A stretch of 64,000 bases of DNA from JAGWRA01 sp035534615 (GCA_035534615.1 DATLRO010000101.1:1-64000); one strand, 5' to 3'. Shown: positions 1-8,532, counted from the first letter of the stretch. The notes: a model not told the origin generated them from the letters alone. Program-made: numbers and translations.

Positions 1-677
1 TGCCCCGCTGGAGCCAGCTGATAGCCTTCGCAGCGTCGAGTCTGGATCACGGACGATTCCCCGGCGCGATCGATCTTGCGCCGCAATCGCTGGATGTAGA
101 CGTCGACGACGTTGGACAGCGGAACGTAGTATTCGTCCCACACGTGTGCCGAGATCTCCGCGCGGGAGACCACTTCGCCTGGGCGCCGCGCCAGATACTC
201 GAACAGCGCGTACTCCCGGGCCGTCAGGGGAATCTCCCGGCCACCTCGGCAGAGCCGGCGCGCGACCGTATCCAGCGTCAGATCATCGACGTGGAGGGTC
301 TCCGGCACGCGCGGCTGCTGCCCACGACGGATGACCGCCCGCAGCCGGGCCAGGAGTTCGACAAAGGCAAACGGTTTGACCAGGTAGTCGTCGGCCCCGC
401 TGTCCAGCCCGGCGATTCGCGCCTCCAGGCTGTCCAGCGCCGTGAGCATCAGCACCGGCACCCTGGATCCACGCTGACGCATGACGCGGCAGACCTGCAG
501 CCCGTCCATGTCCGGCAGCATCACGTCGACCACGATGGCGTCGTAGTCCACAATCGACGCCTGGTACTCGCCGCTCTCCCCGTCCGGACACACGTCCACC
601 GCGTACGCGTGATCGCGCAACCCCTTGGCCAGCATTCGTGCCGCATCGGGCTCGTCTTCAATCACCAGCAGGCGCAC
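1..677 (-). CDS. OmpR/PhoB-family response regulator (C-terminus cut by window edge)
   Basis: DNA-binding response regulator of a two-component system. About 225 residues are visible and the frame runs off the left edge close to the expected end. The receiver domain occupies roughly residues 1-115, with acidic pocket E7-D8, phospho-acceptor D51 in VVDVMLPD, a switch threonine in LMLTALD and the conserved lysine in YLVKPF. A winged-helix domain follows, with LTAREYALFEYLARRPG and NVVDVYIQRLRRKID. The NVVDVYI segment is typical of the CopR/CusR/QseB branch, but the specificity is an inference. The start is GTG at 677 with AGGAG 10 nt upstream. It lies 129 bp downstream of the PII-like gene on the same strand. 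A partner histidine kinase, if adjacent, would be beyond the window. Confidence 0.93.
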   Translation of the reverse strand, partial: MRLLVIEDEPDAARMLAKGLRDHAYAVDVCPDGESGEYQASIVDYDAIVVDVMLPDMDGLQVCRVMRQRGSRVPVLMLTALDSLEARIAGLDSGADDYLVKPFAFVELLARLRAVIRRGQQPRVPETLHVDDLTLDTVARRLCRGGREIPLTAREYALFEYLARRPGEVVSRAEISAHVWDEYYVPLSNVVDVYIQRLRRKIDRAGESSVIQTRRCEGYQLAPAG

Positions 678-806
678 GATCTCCCGTCTCCTGTGATCCT
701 GGCCTCGCTCTTCGGCACCCGCCCGATCGGCGGGGATCAGGCGGGACACCACGGCCCGAGCGACACGGAATCGCGGCCGACCGTGGAACAGGCAACGACG
801 CCGGCG

Positions 807-1142
807 TCACAGACTGTCCGCCGTCAGCGGCTGTCGGGTTCGTATCTGGTATGCCTGCTCAACGGGAAGAACCGCGACGAGGCCATCGCCCGGCTCTCCC
901 GTGTGCCCCGCCTCGAGGATCGCGTCCACAATCCGGGCGACCGTGGACTCGTCTGCGTAGATGTCGAGCCGGCTATGGCTCACCAGCGCACCGAAATAGG
1001 AGGCGGCGCTCAAGACCGAGTGCAGGCCGATCCCCTCCACCGGGCTGACGGTGGCCGCCTTCACACCTTCCAGCCCGAGGCGCTCTTTGACGAGTTCCAG
1101 CGAGGACGTTCGCACCAGGGCAACAATCTGCTTGAACGCCAT
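807..1142 (-). CDS. PII-like signalling protein (GlnB superfamily)
   Basis: Small trimeric-type PII-superfamily protein of 111 residues, the normal PII length. The N-terminal beta strand and helix (KQIVALVRTSSLELVKERL) and the C-terminal B-loop TGEPGDG followed by VLPVEQAYQIRT match the PII fold and its nucleotide-binding signature. The T-loop is a little shorter than in GlnB/GlnK and lacks the tyrosine that is uridylylated there, so covalent control by GlnD is unlikely. ATG is preceded by GGAG 7 nt upstream. Neighbours are a response regulator downstream and, divergently, a TolC-adaptor-RND operon. No glnA or amtB is present. PII relatives linked to efflux pumps (PII-NG) are known, and placing this protein there is an inference. 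A Pho-box-like promoter lies upstream. Confidence 0.85.
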   Translation of the reverse strand: MAFKQIVALVRTSSLELVKERLGLEGVKAATVSPVEGIGLHSVLSAASYFGALVSHSRLDIYADESTVARIVDAILEAGHTGEPGDGLVAVLPVEQAYQIRTRQPLTADSL

Positions 1143-1201
1143 CCATACTCTCCAGCCCGGAATTCCCAGAGCGGGACCGGACGCCGAAAGGTCGGAGTGG
1201 G

Positions 1202-1236
1202 ATGATAAGCCCGTTCAGATGACAGCAGCGTGACAG
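1202..1236 (-). promoter_or_regulatory. Pho-box-like direct repeat plus -10 upstream of the PII-like gene
   Basis: Read on the minus strand: CTGTCAC-GCTG-CTGTCAT (1236-1219), 11 nt, then TATCAT (1207-1202), a 5/6 match to the -10 consensus. Repeats of 7 bp spaced by 4 bp, ending 10-11 bp before the -10, are the layout of PhoB-activated promoters. Another related heptamer (GTGTCAC on this strand) lies 21 bp further upstream at 1257-1251. The predicted transcript start is near 1195, about 53 nt before the gene. Confidence 0.6.
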
Positions 1237-1492
1237 CGCCGAGACTCCCTGTGACACGGCCCGGCCCCTCCCGGCCGCCCACGGTTGGCGGCAGCGTCGC
1301 GGCCGGCGGGCCGGCCGGACGCAGACGCCGGACGCGCCCGGCAGCCAGAGAGTGTCATGACGAGCCCCTCCCTGATGAGGCGCCGGACGAGGGTCACTTT
1401 GCCGGCATCGTCCATCGGAGACCGCCGCGTCAGCCGACCCGCTCCCGCGCGAGCGGGCCGCTCAGGCCTGAACACAAGTCCACCGCACGGGC

Positions 1493-1527
1493 CTGTCATT
1501 GACCGTTCATGGAGCGGACGCTAGACT
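1493..1527 (+). promoter_or_regulatory. Pho-box-like direct repeat plus -10 upstream of the tolC-like gene
   Basis: Plus strand: CTGTCAT-TGAC-CGTTCAT (1493-1510), then 11 nt, then TAGACT (1522-1527), a 4/6 match to the -10 consensus. The spacing is identical to the promoter-like site facing the other way at 1202-1236, which raises confidence in both. The second heptamer and the -10 are degenerate. The predicted start is near 1534, about 80 nt before the GTG of the efflux operon. Confidence 0.5.
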
Positions 1528-1613
1528 GCGGTCCGGGCTTGGCGTGATGAGCGGAACGCGCCCGCCGGGACCGGAGTGATGGCGAACGCGTCAGGACTGG
1601 AGGCGGCTGGATC

Positions 1614-2957
1614 GTGAGCCGGCGGGCGATACGGCAGGGGTGGCTCGTTTCCGCGGCGCTGCTCGGGCTCGGGTTCGGAGCCGCCACGGCGTTCGGTCAG
1701 GCGCGAATGCCGGCGGGCACGGGGACCGCGCCGGCGCCGGCCGGCGTCATCACGCTCGCCGACGCGCTCCGGATGGCGCGGGCGAACAGCCCGGCGCTGC
1801 AGGCGGCCCTCGCGGCGACCGGCGCCGCGCACGCGGCCCGCATCCAGGCGCGGTCGGGGCTGCTGCCGAATCTGTCGCTCAACAACCAGTTCCTCTACAC
1901 CCAGCCGAACGGCACGCCGACCGGCGTGTACATCGCCAACAACGGCACGCACGAGTACATCAACCAGGCCGACGTGCACCAGACGATCGGCGTCGCGCAG
2001 GCGGCCGGCTACCGGAGCGCGGCTGCCGTCGAGGATGTGGCGCGCGCGCAGGCCGAGATCGCCGCGCGCGGTCTCGTGTATACGGTGGTGCAGGCCTACG
2101 ACGCGCTGGTCGTCGCGCAGCGGAAGTACGCGACGGCGAAGCAGGCCGGGCAGGACGCGCAGCGGTTCCTCACGATCACGCGGGACCGCGAGCACGGCGG
2201 TGAAGCGGCGCACGCCGACGTCATCAAGGCGGAGATCCAGCTCCAGCAGAGCCAGCGGAACCTGAGCGAGGCCGCCCTGACCGAAGGCGCGGCGCGCAAC
2301 GAGCTCGCCATCCTGATTTTTCCCGATTACCGGACCCGCTACCAGGTCGCGGACGACCTGCGGACGCCGGCGGCGCTGCCGCCGTTCGCCACGGTGCAGG
2401 CGCAGGCGGCGAAGCACAACCCGTCGGTCGCCGCGGCGATGGCCGCCCTCCGGCAGGCCGACCAGAACGTCTGGGTGGCGCGCGGCGCGATCATCCCGTC
2501 GCTCGGCCTGGACTACTACTACGGCATCGACGCCAACCAGTTCGCCACCACGTTCGACGGCATCCGCAATCTGGGGTCGAGCGTGCTCGCGACGGTCAAC
2601 GTGCCGCTCTGGAACTGGGGCGCTACAGAGGCGCAGATCGCCGCCGCCCACCTGCAGGTGCGGCAGGCGCGCGTGGAGCTCTCCTTCCAGCAGCGCCAGC
2701 TGCTGGCCGACCTTCACAGCTTCTACGCCGAGGCGCAGACCGCGCGGGCGGAGATCGACTCGCTCAAGCGTTCCGTGGATCTGGCGGCCGAGAGCCTGCG
2801 CCTGGCCACCCTCCGCTATCAGGCCGGCGAGGCGCTCGTGCTCGAAGTCGTCGACGCGCAGAACACGCTCGTGCTGGCCCGCAACGCGTACGACGATGGC
2901 CAGGCCCGGTACGAGCTGGCGCTGGCCAACCTCCAGACGCTGACGGGGACGCTCTGA
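1614..2957 (+). CDS. TolC-family outer membrane efflux protein
   Basis: Outer-membrane exit duct of a tripartite efflux pump, 447 residues. An N-terminal signal peptide (SAALLGLGFGAATAFGQA) precedes two outer-membrane-efflux repeats. The first begins at ITLADALRMARANSPALQAA, the second around residue 245, and each has long alanine/glutamine-rich helices. The C-terminal motif LRYQAGEALVLEVVDAQNTL is the usual TolC-type ending. The start is GTG at 1614 with GGAGG about 10 nt upstream. Its stop overlaps the ATG of the adaptor gene by one base, so the two are translationally linked. The likely promoter is the Pho-box-like site about 90-120 bp upstream. Confidence 0.95.
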   Translation: MSRRAIRQGWLVSAALLGLGFGAATAFGQARMPAGTGTAPAPAGVITLADALRMARANSPALQAALAATGAAHAARIQARSGLLPNLSLNNQFLYTQPNGTPTGVYIANNGTHEYINQADVHQTIGVAQAAGYRSAAAVEDVARAQAEIAARGLVYTVVQAYDALVVAQRKYATAKQAGQDAQRFLTITRDREHGGEAAHADVIKAEIQLQQSQRNLSEAALTEGAARNELAILIFPDYRTRYQVADDLRTPAALPPFATVQAQAAKHNPSVAAAMAALRQADQNVWVARGAIIPSLGLDYYYGIDANQFATTFDGIRNLGSSVLATVNVPLWNWGATEAQIAAAHLQVRQARVELSFQQRQLLADLHSFYAEAQTARAEIDSLKRSVDLAAESLRLATLRYQAGEALVLEVVDAQNTLVLARNAYDDGQARYELALANLQTLTGTL

Positions 2958-4264
2958 TGGCTCATCCGATCCGACTCGACCGCTCCTGGCGCCCGCGGGC
3001 GGCGCGACGCCCCGCCGTCCTGGCGCTCGCCGCGGCGCTGCTGGCGGGCCTCGCGGGCGCGTGCGCGAAAACGCCGGCCGAGCAGCCGCCGGTCGTCACC
3101 GTCCAGACCGCCGTCGCCGAGCGCGCGTCGATCGCCGACATCGTGTCGGCCGACGCCGTGCTGTATCCGCTGACGCAGGCGGCGATCGTGCCGAAGATCT
3201 CGGCCCCGGTCGAGCGCTTCTACGTCAACCGCGGCCAGCGCGTCCGCGCGGGACAGGTGCTCGTCGTCCTGGAGCATCAGGATCTGGCCGCCGCCGCGAT
3301 GCAGAACAAGGGGATCTACGAACAGGCGCAGGCCAGCGACGCCATGACGCGCCAGGCCAGTCTGCCGGCCCAGGTCCAGGCCGCGCAACTGGCGGTCGTC
3401 ACGTCGAAGAAGACGCTGGACGCCCAGCAGCGGGTCTACACCGATCGGGCGATGCTGCTGAAGCAGGGGGCCATCCCGCAGCGTGATCTGGAGACCGCCG
3501 GCGTGGCGCTGGCGCAGGCGCAGAGCCAGTACGAGCAGGCGGTGCTGCATCTGAACGCGCTGCACTCGGTGACGCGCGCGCAGACGCTGAAGGCGGCCGA
3601 CGCGCAGCTGACCGCCGCCCGGGGCCAGTACGACGCGGCGGAGGCCCTGCTGAACTACGCCACGATCCGGAGCCCGATCGACGGATGGGTCACCGACCGG
3701 CCGTTCTACGCCGGCGAAATGGCGACCGCCGGCACCCCGCTGCTGACGGTGATGGACACCTCGTCGGTCGTGGCGCGGGTGTTGGTCACCGAGGGACAGG
3801 CGGCGAGGGTGGCCGTGGGCGACCTGGCGACACTGACGGTGCCGGGCTTCGCCAGGCCGGTGGCCGGGAAGGTCACGATTGTCAGCCCGGCGCTGGACCC
3901 GTCGAGCACGACCCTGCAGATCTGGGTCCAGGTCCCGAACCGGGACGGCCGGCTGAAGCCCGGCACGAGCGTGCGGGTCGCCATCGTGACGCGAACGGTG
4001 GATCAGGCGGTGGTGATCCCCTCGGCGGCGCTGCTGACCGACGCGACCGGGGCGCGGTCGGTCATGGTGGTGGGCCGGGACGGCAGCGCCCACACGCGCG
4101 CGGTCGACATCGGCATCACCGAGGACGGGCGCGTTCAGATTACCAAGGGGCTGACGGTGGGCGAGACCGTCGTGACAACCGGCGCATACGGGCTGCCGGA
4201 TGGGACACGCGTGAAGGTTCAGGCGGCCTCCGCGCCGGAGTCCGGACGGAGCCAGGAACCCTGA
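2957..4264 (+). CDS. Efflux RND transporter periplasmic adaptor (HlyD/MFP family), probable lipoprotein
   Basis: Adaptor that links an inner-membrane RND pump to a TolC duct, 435 residues. A hydrophobic N-terminal segment ends in GLAGAC, a plausible lipobox that would anchor it to the inner membrane. The barrel-sandwich hybrid is split around an alpha-hairpin: first half near ISAPVERFYVNRGQRVRAGQ, second half near ATIRSPIDGWVTDRPFYAGE. A beta-barrel and membrane-proximal domain follow (VPNRDGRLKPGTSVRV, then VIPSAALL). It overlaps the tolC-like gene by one base. Its stop codon lies inside the left arm of a 160-bp inverted-repeat element that separates it from the pump gene. Confidence 0.95.
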   Translation: MAHPIRLDRSWRPRAARRPAVLALAAALLAGLAGACAKTPAEQPPVVTVQTAVAERASIADIVSADAVLYPLTQAAIVPKISAPVERFYVNRGQRVRAGQVLVVLEHQDLAAAAMQNKGIYEQAQASDAMTRQASLPAQVQAAQLAVVTSKKTLDAQQRVYTDRAMLLKQGAIPQRDLETAGVALAQAQSQYEQAVLHLNALHSVTRAQTLKAADAQLTAARGQYDAAEALLNYATIRSPIDGWVTDRPFYAGEMATAGTPLLTVMDTSSVVARVLVTEGQAARVAVGDLATLTVPGFARPVAGKVTIVSPALDPSSTTLQIWVQVPNRDGRLKPGTSVRVAIVTRTVDQAVVIPSAALLTDATGARSVMVVGRDGSAHTRAVDIGITEDGRVQITKGLTVGETVVTTGAYGLPDGTRVKVQAASAPESGRSQEP

Positions 4265-4421
4265 GAGCGCGTTGCAGAATTGACGGGCGGGTGGCGGCGG
4301 ACGGGGCTGCCCCGCCCGCCGCGCAGGCCCGCAAGCCGTGACCAGGGCTGGTCGGGCCGAGGACGGGTGGGGCTGTCCGGCGACAGGACCCGCATCATCA
4401 ATTTCGCAACGCGCTCTCAGG
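4260..4421. repeat. 160-bp element bounded by 24-bp inverted repeats with three internal hairpins
   Basis: The left arm 4260-4283 starts CCTGAGAGCGCGTTGC. The right arm 4398-4421 ends GCAACGCGCTCTCAGG. The arms are complementary over 24 bp with two mismatches. Inside are a 12-bp hairpin with one A-C mismatch and a 3-nt loop (4294-4322), a two-part stem (4326-4331 with 4353-4358, enclosing 4341-4345 with 4348-4352), and a 5-bp hairpin with a CGGC loop (4373-4386). There is no coding potential and no clear target-site duplication. It could be a MITE-like element or a structured RNA in the efflux-operon leader. The adaptor stop codon lies in the left arm. Confidence 0.75.
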
Positions 4422-4613
4422 CACCGCCCTCGCAGCGGCTGGCGCGCCGTTCGCGGCGACGAGGCGCCTCATCGGGGGAGCGGCCGAGGCGAGCAGCCTT
4501 CCCGCTCATCCGGATGCCTCACGACCGGCAGCCGCCGGCGCCCACCGGCGAGACCGGCGCGGTGAGAGTCAGCCTCATTCCGATGACGATCTTGATTTCC
4601 CGGCAACCTGCCC
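4422..4613. other. Non-coding spacer before the RND pump gene
   Basis: Together with the inverted-repeat element this makes a 349-bp gap inside an otherwise tightly packed efflux operon. No gene and no good -10/-35 pair were seen. There is also no clear Shine-Dalgarno sequence before the pump ATG at 4614. Confidence 0.5.
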
Positions 4614-7600
4614 ATGGACAATCACACTGATCCGAATTCCGGCGCGTCGGCGCCGGCGGCGCCGCGGCAGAAGGACGCCTCGTCCTACTGGTTTGCGCGG
4701 GGGACCAAGCCGATCATTTTCCTGATCGTCACGCTCGCGCTGGTAGGCGCCTATCTCGGCTTCACGATTCCCATCGCCGTTTTCCCGACCACGGACTTTC
4801 CCCGCATCATTGTCGGTGTCGACAACGGCGTGATGCCCATCGATCAGATGATGGTGACGGTCACGCGGCCGATCGAAGAGGCGGTGGGCGGCGTGCTGGG
4901 CATCCAGGACGTGCGGTCCGTCACCAGCCGCGGCTCGGCAGAGGTTGATCTGTTCTTCAACTGGAACGTGAACATGTTCCAGACGCTGCAGCGTGTCAAC
5001 GCCGCCATCGCCACGATTCGCCCCGAGTTGCCGGCCACCGCCAGGATCACGGCGCACCGGTTGGATTTTTCCGCGTTTCCGATTCTCGGCTACAGCCTGA
5101 CGTCAACAACCGTTCCTCAAACCAAGCTGTGGGAACTGGCGACCTACGACATCAAACCCCTGCTGTCCAGCCTTCCGGGGGTGGCCACCGTCGTCATCCA
5201 GGGCATGCAGGTGCCGGAGTTTCATATCGCGCCGGATCCCGGCAAGATGCTCGTGACCCGTACCACGATCTCGGACCTCCTGACCGCGGTCGACCGGTCC
5301 AACCTGATCGAGTCCCCGGGCCTGCTGACCCACGATCACCAGCTGTTTCTGGATTTGGTGACCGGCCAGACGCAGAACGTGGGCGAAATCGGCCATATCT
5401 ATGTCAAGAAGGACCTGAGCGGCAATCCCCTGTATGTCCACGACCTGGCGACCGTCTCGCCGGGAATCGCCCCCAACTACACCATCGTGACCGCCAATCG
5501 CCGGCCCGCCGTGCTGATCAACGTGAACCGGCAGCGGCGCAGCAATACCATGCTCGTCGCCGCCGAAGTCCAGGCGGAAATGCAGAAGATCGAGAAGTCG
5601 CTGCCGCCAGGCGTGAAGGTCGGCACCTTCTACGACCAGTCGTGGATTGTCGGCGAATCCATCAAGAGCGTGCGCGACGCCATCCTGATCGGAATCATTC
5701 TGGCGTCAGCCGTTCTGGTGATCTTCCTGGGCGACTGGGGATCGTCGTTCATCGCGGGAATGGTCATTCCCATCAGCATTCTGATGACGTTCGCGGTCCT
5801 CAAGCTGCTGGGCGAAAGCTTCAACCTGATGTCGCTCGGCGGGCTGGCGGCGGCAGTGGGACTGATCATTGACGATGCGATTGTGGTGGTCGAAAACACG
5901 GTACTGCGCCGCGAGGCGGGCGAGGATCGATTTGAGGCGGTCGCCCATTCGCTGAAAGAACTGACCATTCCATTGATCGGGTCGACGCTGACGCCCATCG
6001 TCGTCTTTCTGCCGCTCATCGCCATCACCGGGGTCAGCGGCGTTTTCTTCCGCGCCCTCGCCGTGACGGTCGGCGTGGCGCTCCTCGCCTCGCTGACGCT
6101 TGCACTCACCTGGACGCCCAACCTGTGCCTCTACTTGCTCCGCCAGAAGCCTGTGCACGCGCCGAGCCCGGCCGGCGGCGACGCGTCGCCGGCTGGTTCG
6201 CCGGCGGACGGAAACGGCCGGTCACCCGAAGCCGGGGCTGAGCTCACATCCGAGCAGGTGGACGTCAGGCGAATGATGGAGCTCGAAGAGCATTCGATGG
6301 GCCGCACCATCCGCCGCGTCATTCGGCTGTACGACCGCTGGTTCCGGCGCGCGCTTGCGCGCCCCTGGTGGGTGGCGATGATCAGCGCCGCCCTGATCCC
6401 GATCTCGATTTTCTGCTACAACCGCATTGGTTCCGACCTCCTGCCGAAGATGGACGAGGGCAGCTTCATTGTGGATTATGTGACGCCGCCCGGCAGTTCG
6501 CTCCGGGAATCGAACCGCATGATCACGCACATCATGAAGATCATCCAGTCTGTTCCCGAAGTCGAGGGCACGTCGCGACGCACCGGACTGCAGCTGGGTC
6601 TTGCCGCGGTGACGGAAGCGAATGTCGGCGACATCTCCGTGGATCTCAAGACGAAGCGGAGCCGGAGCGTCTGGTCGATCATGAATGCGGTCCGCGCCAG
6701 GATTGAACGCTCTGAGCCGGCGGTCTCCATCGATGTCCATCAGAAGCTCGGGGACATGATCGGCGACCTCACCAGCGCGCCGCAGCCGATCTACATCGAA
6801 CTGTTCAACCCGAGCGCGCAGATGCTGAAGACCTGGGCGCCCCGCGTGGCCGATGCGATCGGACGGATCAGCGTGGGCGGCACTCACCCCGTCGTCGACA
6901 TCGACAACGGCATTGATTCCACCACCAGCGGGCCCGTCGTCGTCTACCGCGTGAACGTGGCAAAGGCCGCGCACGCCGGCTTCACACCGCAGGATGTCGT
7001 GACCGAAGCCGACGCCATGCTGGACGGCGTCACGGCGTCTCAGCCGGTGGTGCTGAACGACCGGCCGTACCCGCTCCGCATCCGCTATCCAGCGGCTTTC
7101 CGCTCCTCGCTCGATGCGATGAACAACATGCTGCTCGTCAGCCCCACCGGGTCGCTGGCAAGCCTGGGCACGCTCGCGTCCATGACGGAATTGCCCGGTC
7201 AGATCGAGATTCTTCAGGACCACCAGCAGCGGTACGTCGCCGTCGCCGCGCGCCTGGAAGGCCTGGACATGGGTCACGGCATCGCCGCCGTTCAACGCGC
7301 GGTCGCCGGCCTTCATCTTCCCTCTTCGATCCGTGTCGAGTACGGCGGCCTCTACGAGACGCAGCAGAAGTCCTTCCACGATCTGGTGATGGTGCTGTTC
7401 CTCGCCATCATTTTCGTGTTCCTCGTTCTGCTGTTCGAGTTCAAGAACTTTTCCGCACCCATCGCCATCCTGGTCTCCGCCCTCCTTTCCACCGCGGGCG
7501 TGATGGTGGCCCTGTACGTGACCGGCATGACCTTCAACCTGTCGTCGTTCATGGGACAGATCATGGTGATCGGGATCGTGGCCAAGAACGGAATCCTGAT

Positions 7601-7868
7601 TCTCGACGCCGAGGGAAAGTTTCGAGACGCGGGCTTTGACGCCAGAGAGGCGATTATCCAGGCCGGCCGGCGGCGATTGCGTCCCATCGTGATGACGGCT
7701 CTGGCCGCCGCGTTCGGATTCCTGCCGCTGGCGCTGGCGATCGGCTCGGGCTCACAGATGCTGCAACCGCTGGCGGTCGCCGTCATCGGCGGCATCCTCA
7801 TCGCCATCGTGCTCTCGCTGTTCGTGACGCCGACGCTGTATTACTACCTTGGCCGCGACGCAGCCTGA
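4614..7868 (+). CDS. Efflux RND transporter permease subunit
   Basis: Inner-membrane proton-driven efflux pump, 1084 residues, the usual RND length. TM1 is near residues 33-55 (PIIFLIVTLALVGAYLGFTI). The porter domain follows, starting PTTDFPRIIVGV. TM4 carries the acidic pair D420-D421 in GLIIDDAIVVVEN, and TM10 carries K991 in GIVAKNGILILD. These correspond to the proton-relay residues of AcrB-like pumps. The DD pair argues against the heavy-metal branch, which has a single Asp there. A poorly conserved Ala/Gly/Pro-rich insert lies near residues 515-545, between the two halves. The gene uses noticeably more AT-ending codons than the two upstream operon genes, so it may have a different history. 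Substrate unknown. Confidence 0.95.
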   Translation: MDNHTDPNSGASAPAAPRQKDASSYWFARGTKPIIFLIVTLALVGAYLGFTIPIAVFPTTDFPRIIVGVDNGVMPIDQMMVTVTRPIEEAVGGVLGIQDVRSVTSRGSAEVDLFFNWNVNMFQTLQRVNAAIATIRPELPATARITAHRLDFSAFPILGYSLTSTTVPQTKLWELATYDIKPLLSSLPGVATVVIQGMQVPEFHIAPDPGKMLVTRTTISDLLTAVDRSNLIESPGLLTHDHQLFLDLVTGQTQNVGEIGHIYVKKDLSGNPLYVHDLATVSPGIAPNYTIVTANRRPAVLINVNRQRRSNTMLVAAEVQAEMQKIEKSLPPGVKVGTFYDQSWIVGESIKSVRDAILIGIILASAVLVIFLGDWGSSFIAGMVIPISILMTFAVLKLLGESFNLMSLGGLAAAVGLIIDDAIVVVENTVLRREAGEDRFEAVAHSLKELTIPLIGSTLTPIVVFLPLIAITGVSGVFFRALAVTVGVALLASLTLALTWTPNLCLYLLRQKPVHAPSPAGGDASPAGSPADGNGRSPEAGAELTSEQVDVRRMMELEEHSMGRTIRRVIRLYDRWFRRALARPWWVAMISAALIPISIFCYNRIGSDLLPKMDEGSFIVDYVTPPGSSLRESNRMITHIMKIIQSVPEVEGTSRRTGLQLGLAAVTEANVGDISVDLKTKRSRSVWSIMNAVRARIERSEPAVSIDVHQKLGDMIGDLTSAPQPIYIELFNPSAQMLKTWAPRVADAIGRISVGGTHPVVDIDNGIDSTTSGPVVVYRVNVAKAAHAGFTPQDVVTEADAMLDGVTASQPVVLNDRPYPLRIRYPAAFRSSLDAMNNMLLVSPTGSLASLGTLASMTELPGQIEILQDHQQRYVAVAARLEGLDMGHGIAAVQRAVAGLHLPSSIRVEYGGLYETQQKSFHDLVMVLFLAIIFVFLVLLFEFKNFSAPIAILVSALLSTAGVMVALYVTGMTFNLSSFMGQIMVIGIVAKNGILILDAEGKFRDAGFDAREAIIQAGRRRLRPIVMTALAAAFGFLPLALAIGSGSQMLQPLAVAVIGGILIAIVLSLFVTPTLYYYLGRDAA

Positions 7869-7908
7869 AGCGGCTGCGTCGCGCACCCGGTCGCGCTCGG
7901 ACCCAGCG

Positions 7909-8529
7909 ATGCCTGATCCCAAGCTGTCCCGCCTGACCGCCGAGAAGTGGAGCCTGCTGGCCATCGCGGTGATGCTCGCCATCGCCGTCGTCGTGTGGCC
8001 GAGCCTCCCCGCGCAGGTGCCGATCCGCTGGACCGGCCATCACGTCGACGCGTACGGCAGCAAGGCGCTCGCGCTGCTCTTCCTGCCGCTGTCGGGCGTC
8101 GGGCTGCTCCTCCTGCTGCGGTCCGGCCCCACCAATGACGGCGGCCTGATCGCCCGGCTGCGCGCGCTCGCGTGCGGCATCTTCCTGATCGTCTACGTGG
8201 ACATGGTCGCCATGATGCGCGGCACGTTCATCGACAACGCGATCGTGCTCGGCACGGCGCTGCTGCTGTTCGGCGTCGGCCTGCCGCGCCTGTCGGCCGA
8301 CACCATCCCCGGCGCCCGGGCCTCGGCCGCGCTCGACACGCTGCGCGCGCTCGAGCAGACGAACCGGCGCGCCAGACTCCTGTTCACCGTCCTCGGCGTC
8401 GCCGGCATCGGCCTGGGTCTCGCCCGCGCGCCCGGCGCCATCTGGATCGTGCTCGCCCTGCTGCTGCTCGGCACGGCCGCCCTGGCCGCGCGCGCCTACG
8501 CGGTCTGGCCGCGACGACCGGCCTCCTGA
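7909..8529 (+). CDS. DUF1648-domain membrane protein
   Basis: Membrane protein of 206 residues. After a first hydrophobic helix comes WPSLPAQVPIRWTGHHVD, the P-x-Q-[IV]-P-x-x-W pattern of DUF1648, also found at the N terminus of SdpI-type immunity/signalling proteins. Three to four more hydrophobic helices follow. ATG at 7909 is preferred: the open frame extends back to a TTG inside the pump gene, but that part (Arg/Ser/Ala-rich) looks non-coding. It lies 40 bp after the RND pump on the same strand and may be co-transcribed with it. The role is unknown. Confidence 0.7.
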   Translation: MPDPKLSRLTAEKWSLLAIAVMLAIAVVVWPSLPAQVPIRWTGHHVDAYGSKALALLFLPLSGVGLLLLLRSGPTNDGGLIARLRALACGIFLIVYVDMVAMMRGTFIDNAIVLGTALLLFGVGLPRLSADTIPGARASAALDTLRALEQTNRRARLLFTVLGVAGIGLGLARAPGAIWIVLALLLLGTAALAARAYAVWPRRPAS

Positions 8530-8532
8530 CCC

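Larger units (their letters stand above)
1143..1613. other. Divergent regulatory region between PII-like gene and tolC-like gene
   Basis: This 471-bp stretch has no convincing gene. It carries two outward-facing promoter-like arrangements, described separately: 1202-1236 on the minus strand and 1493-1527 on the plus strand. A further GTGACAC half-site at 1251-1257 is in phase with the first. The middle (about 1260-1490) is very GC-rich and shows nothing recognisable. Confidence 0.6.

Noticed and set aside
4260..4421. Classical insertion sequence
   Set aside because: No transposase coding capacity and no target-site duplication; kept only as an inverted-repeat element.
4614..7868. Heavy-metal (CzcA/CusA) identity for the RND pump
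   Set aside because: TM4 has the paired aspartates DD typical of AcrB-like pumps. The Asp-Gly form of the metal branch is absent, despite the CopR-like regulator nearby.
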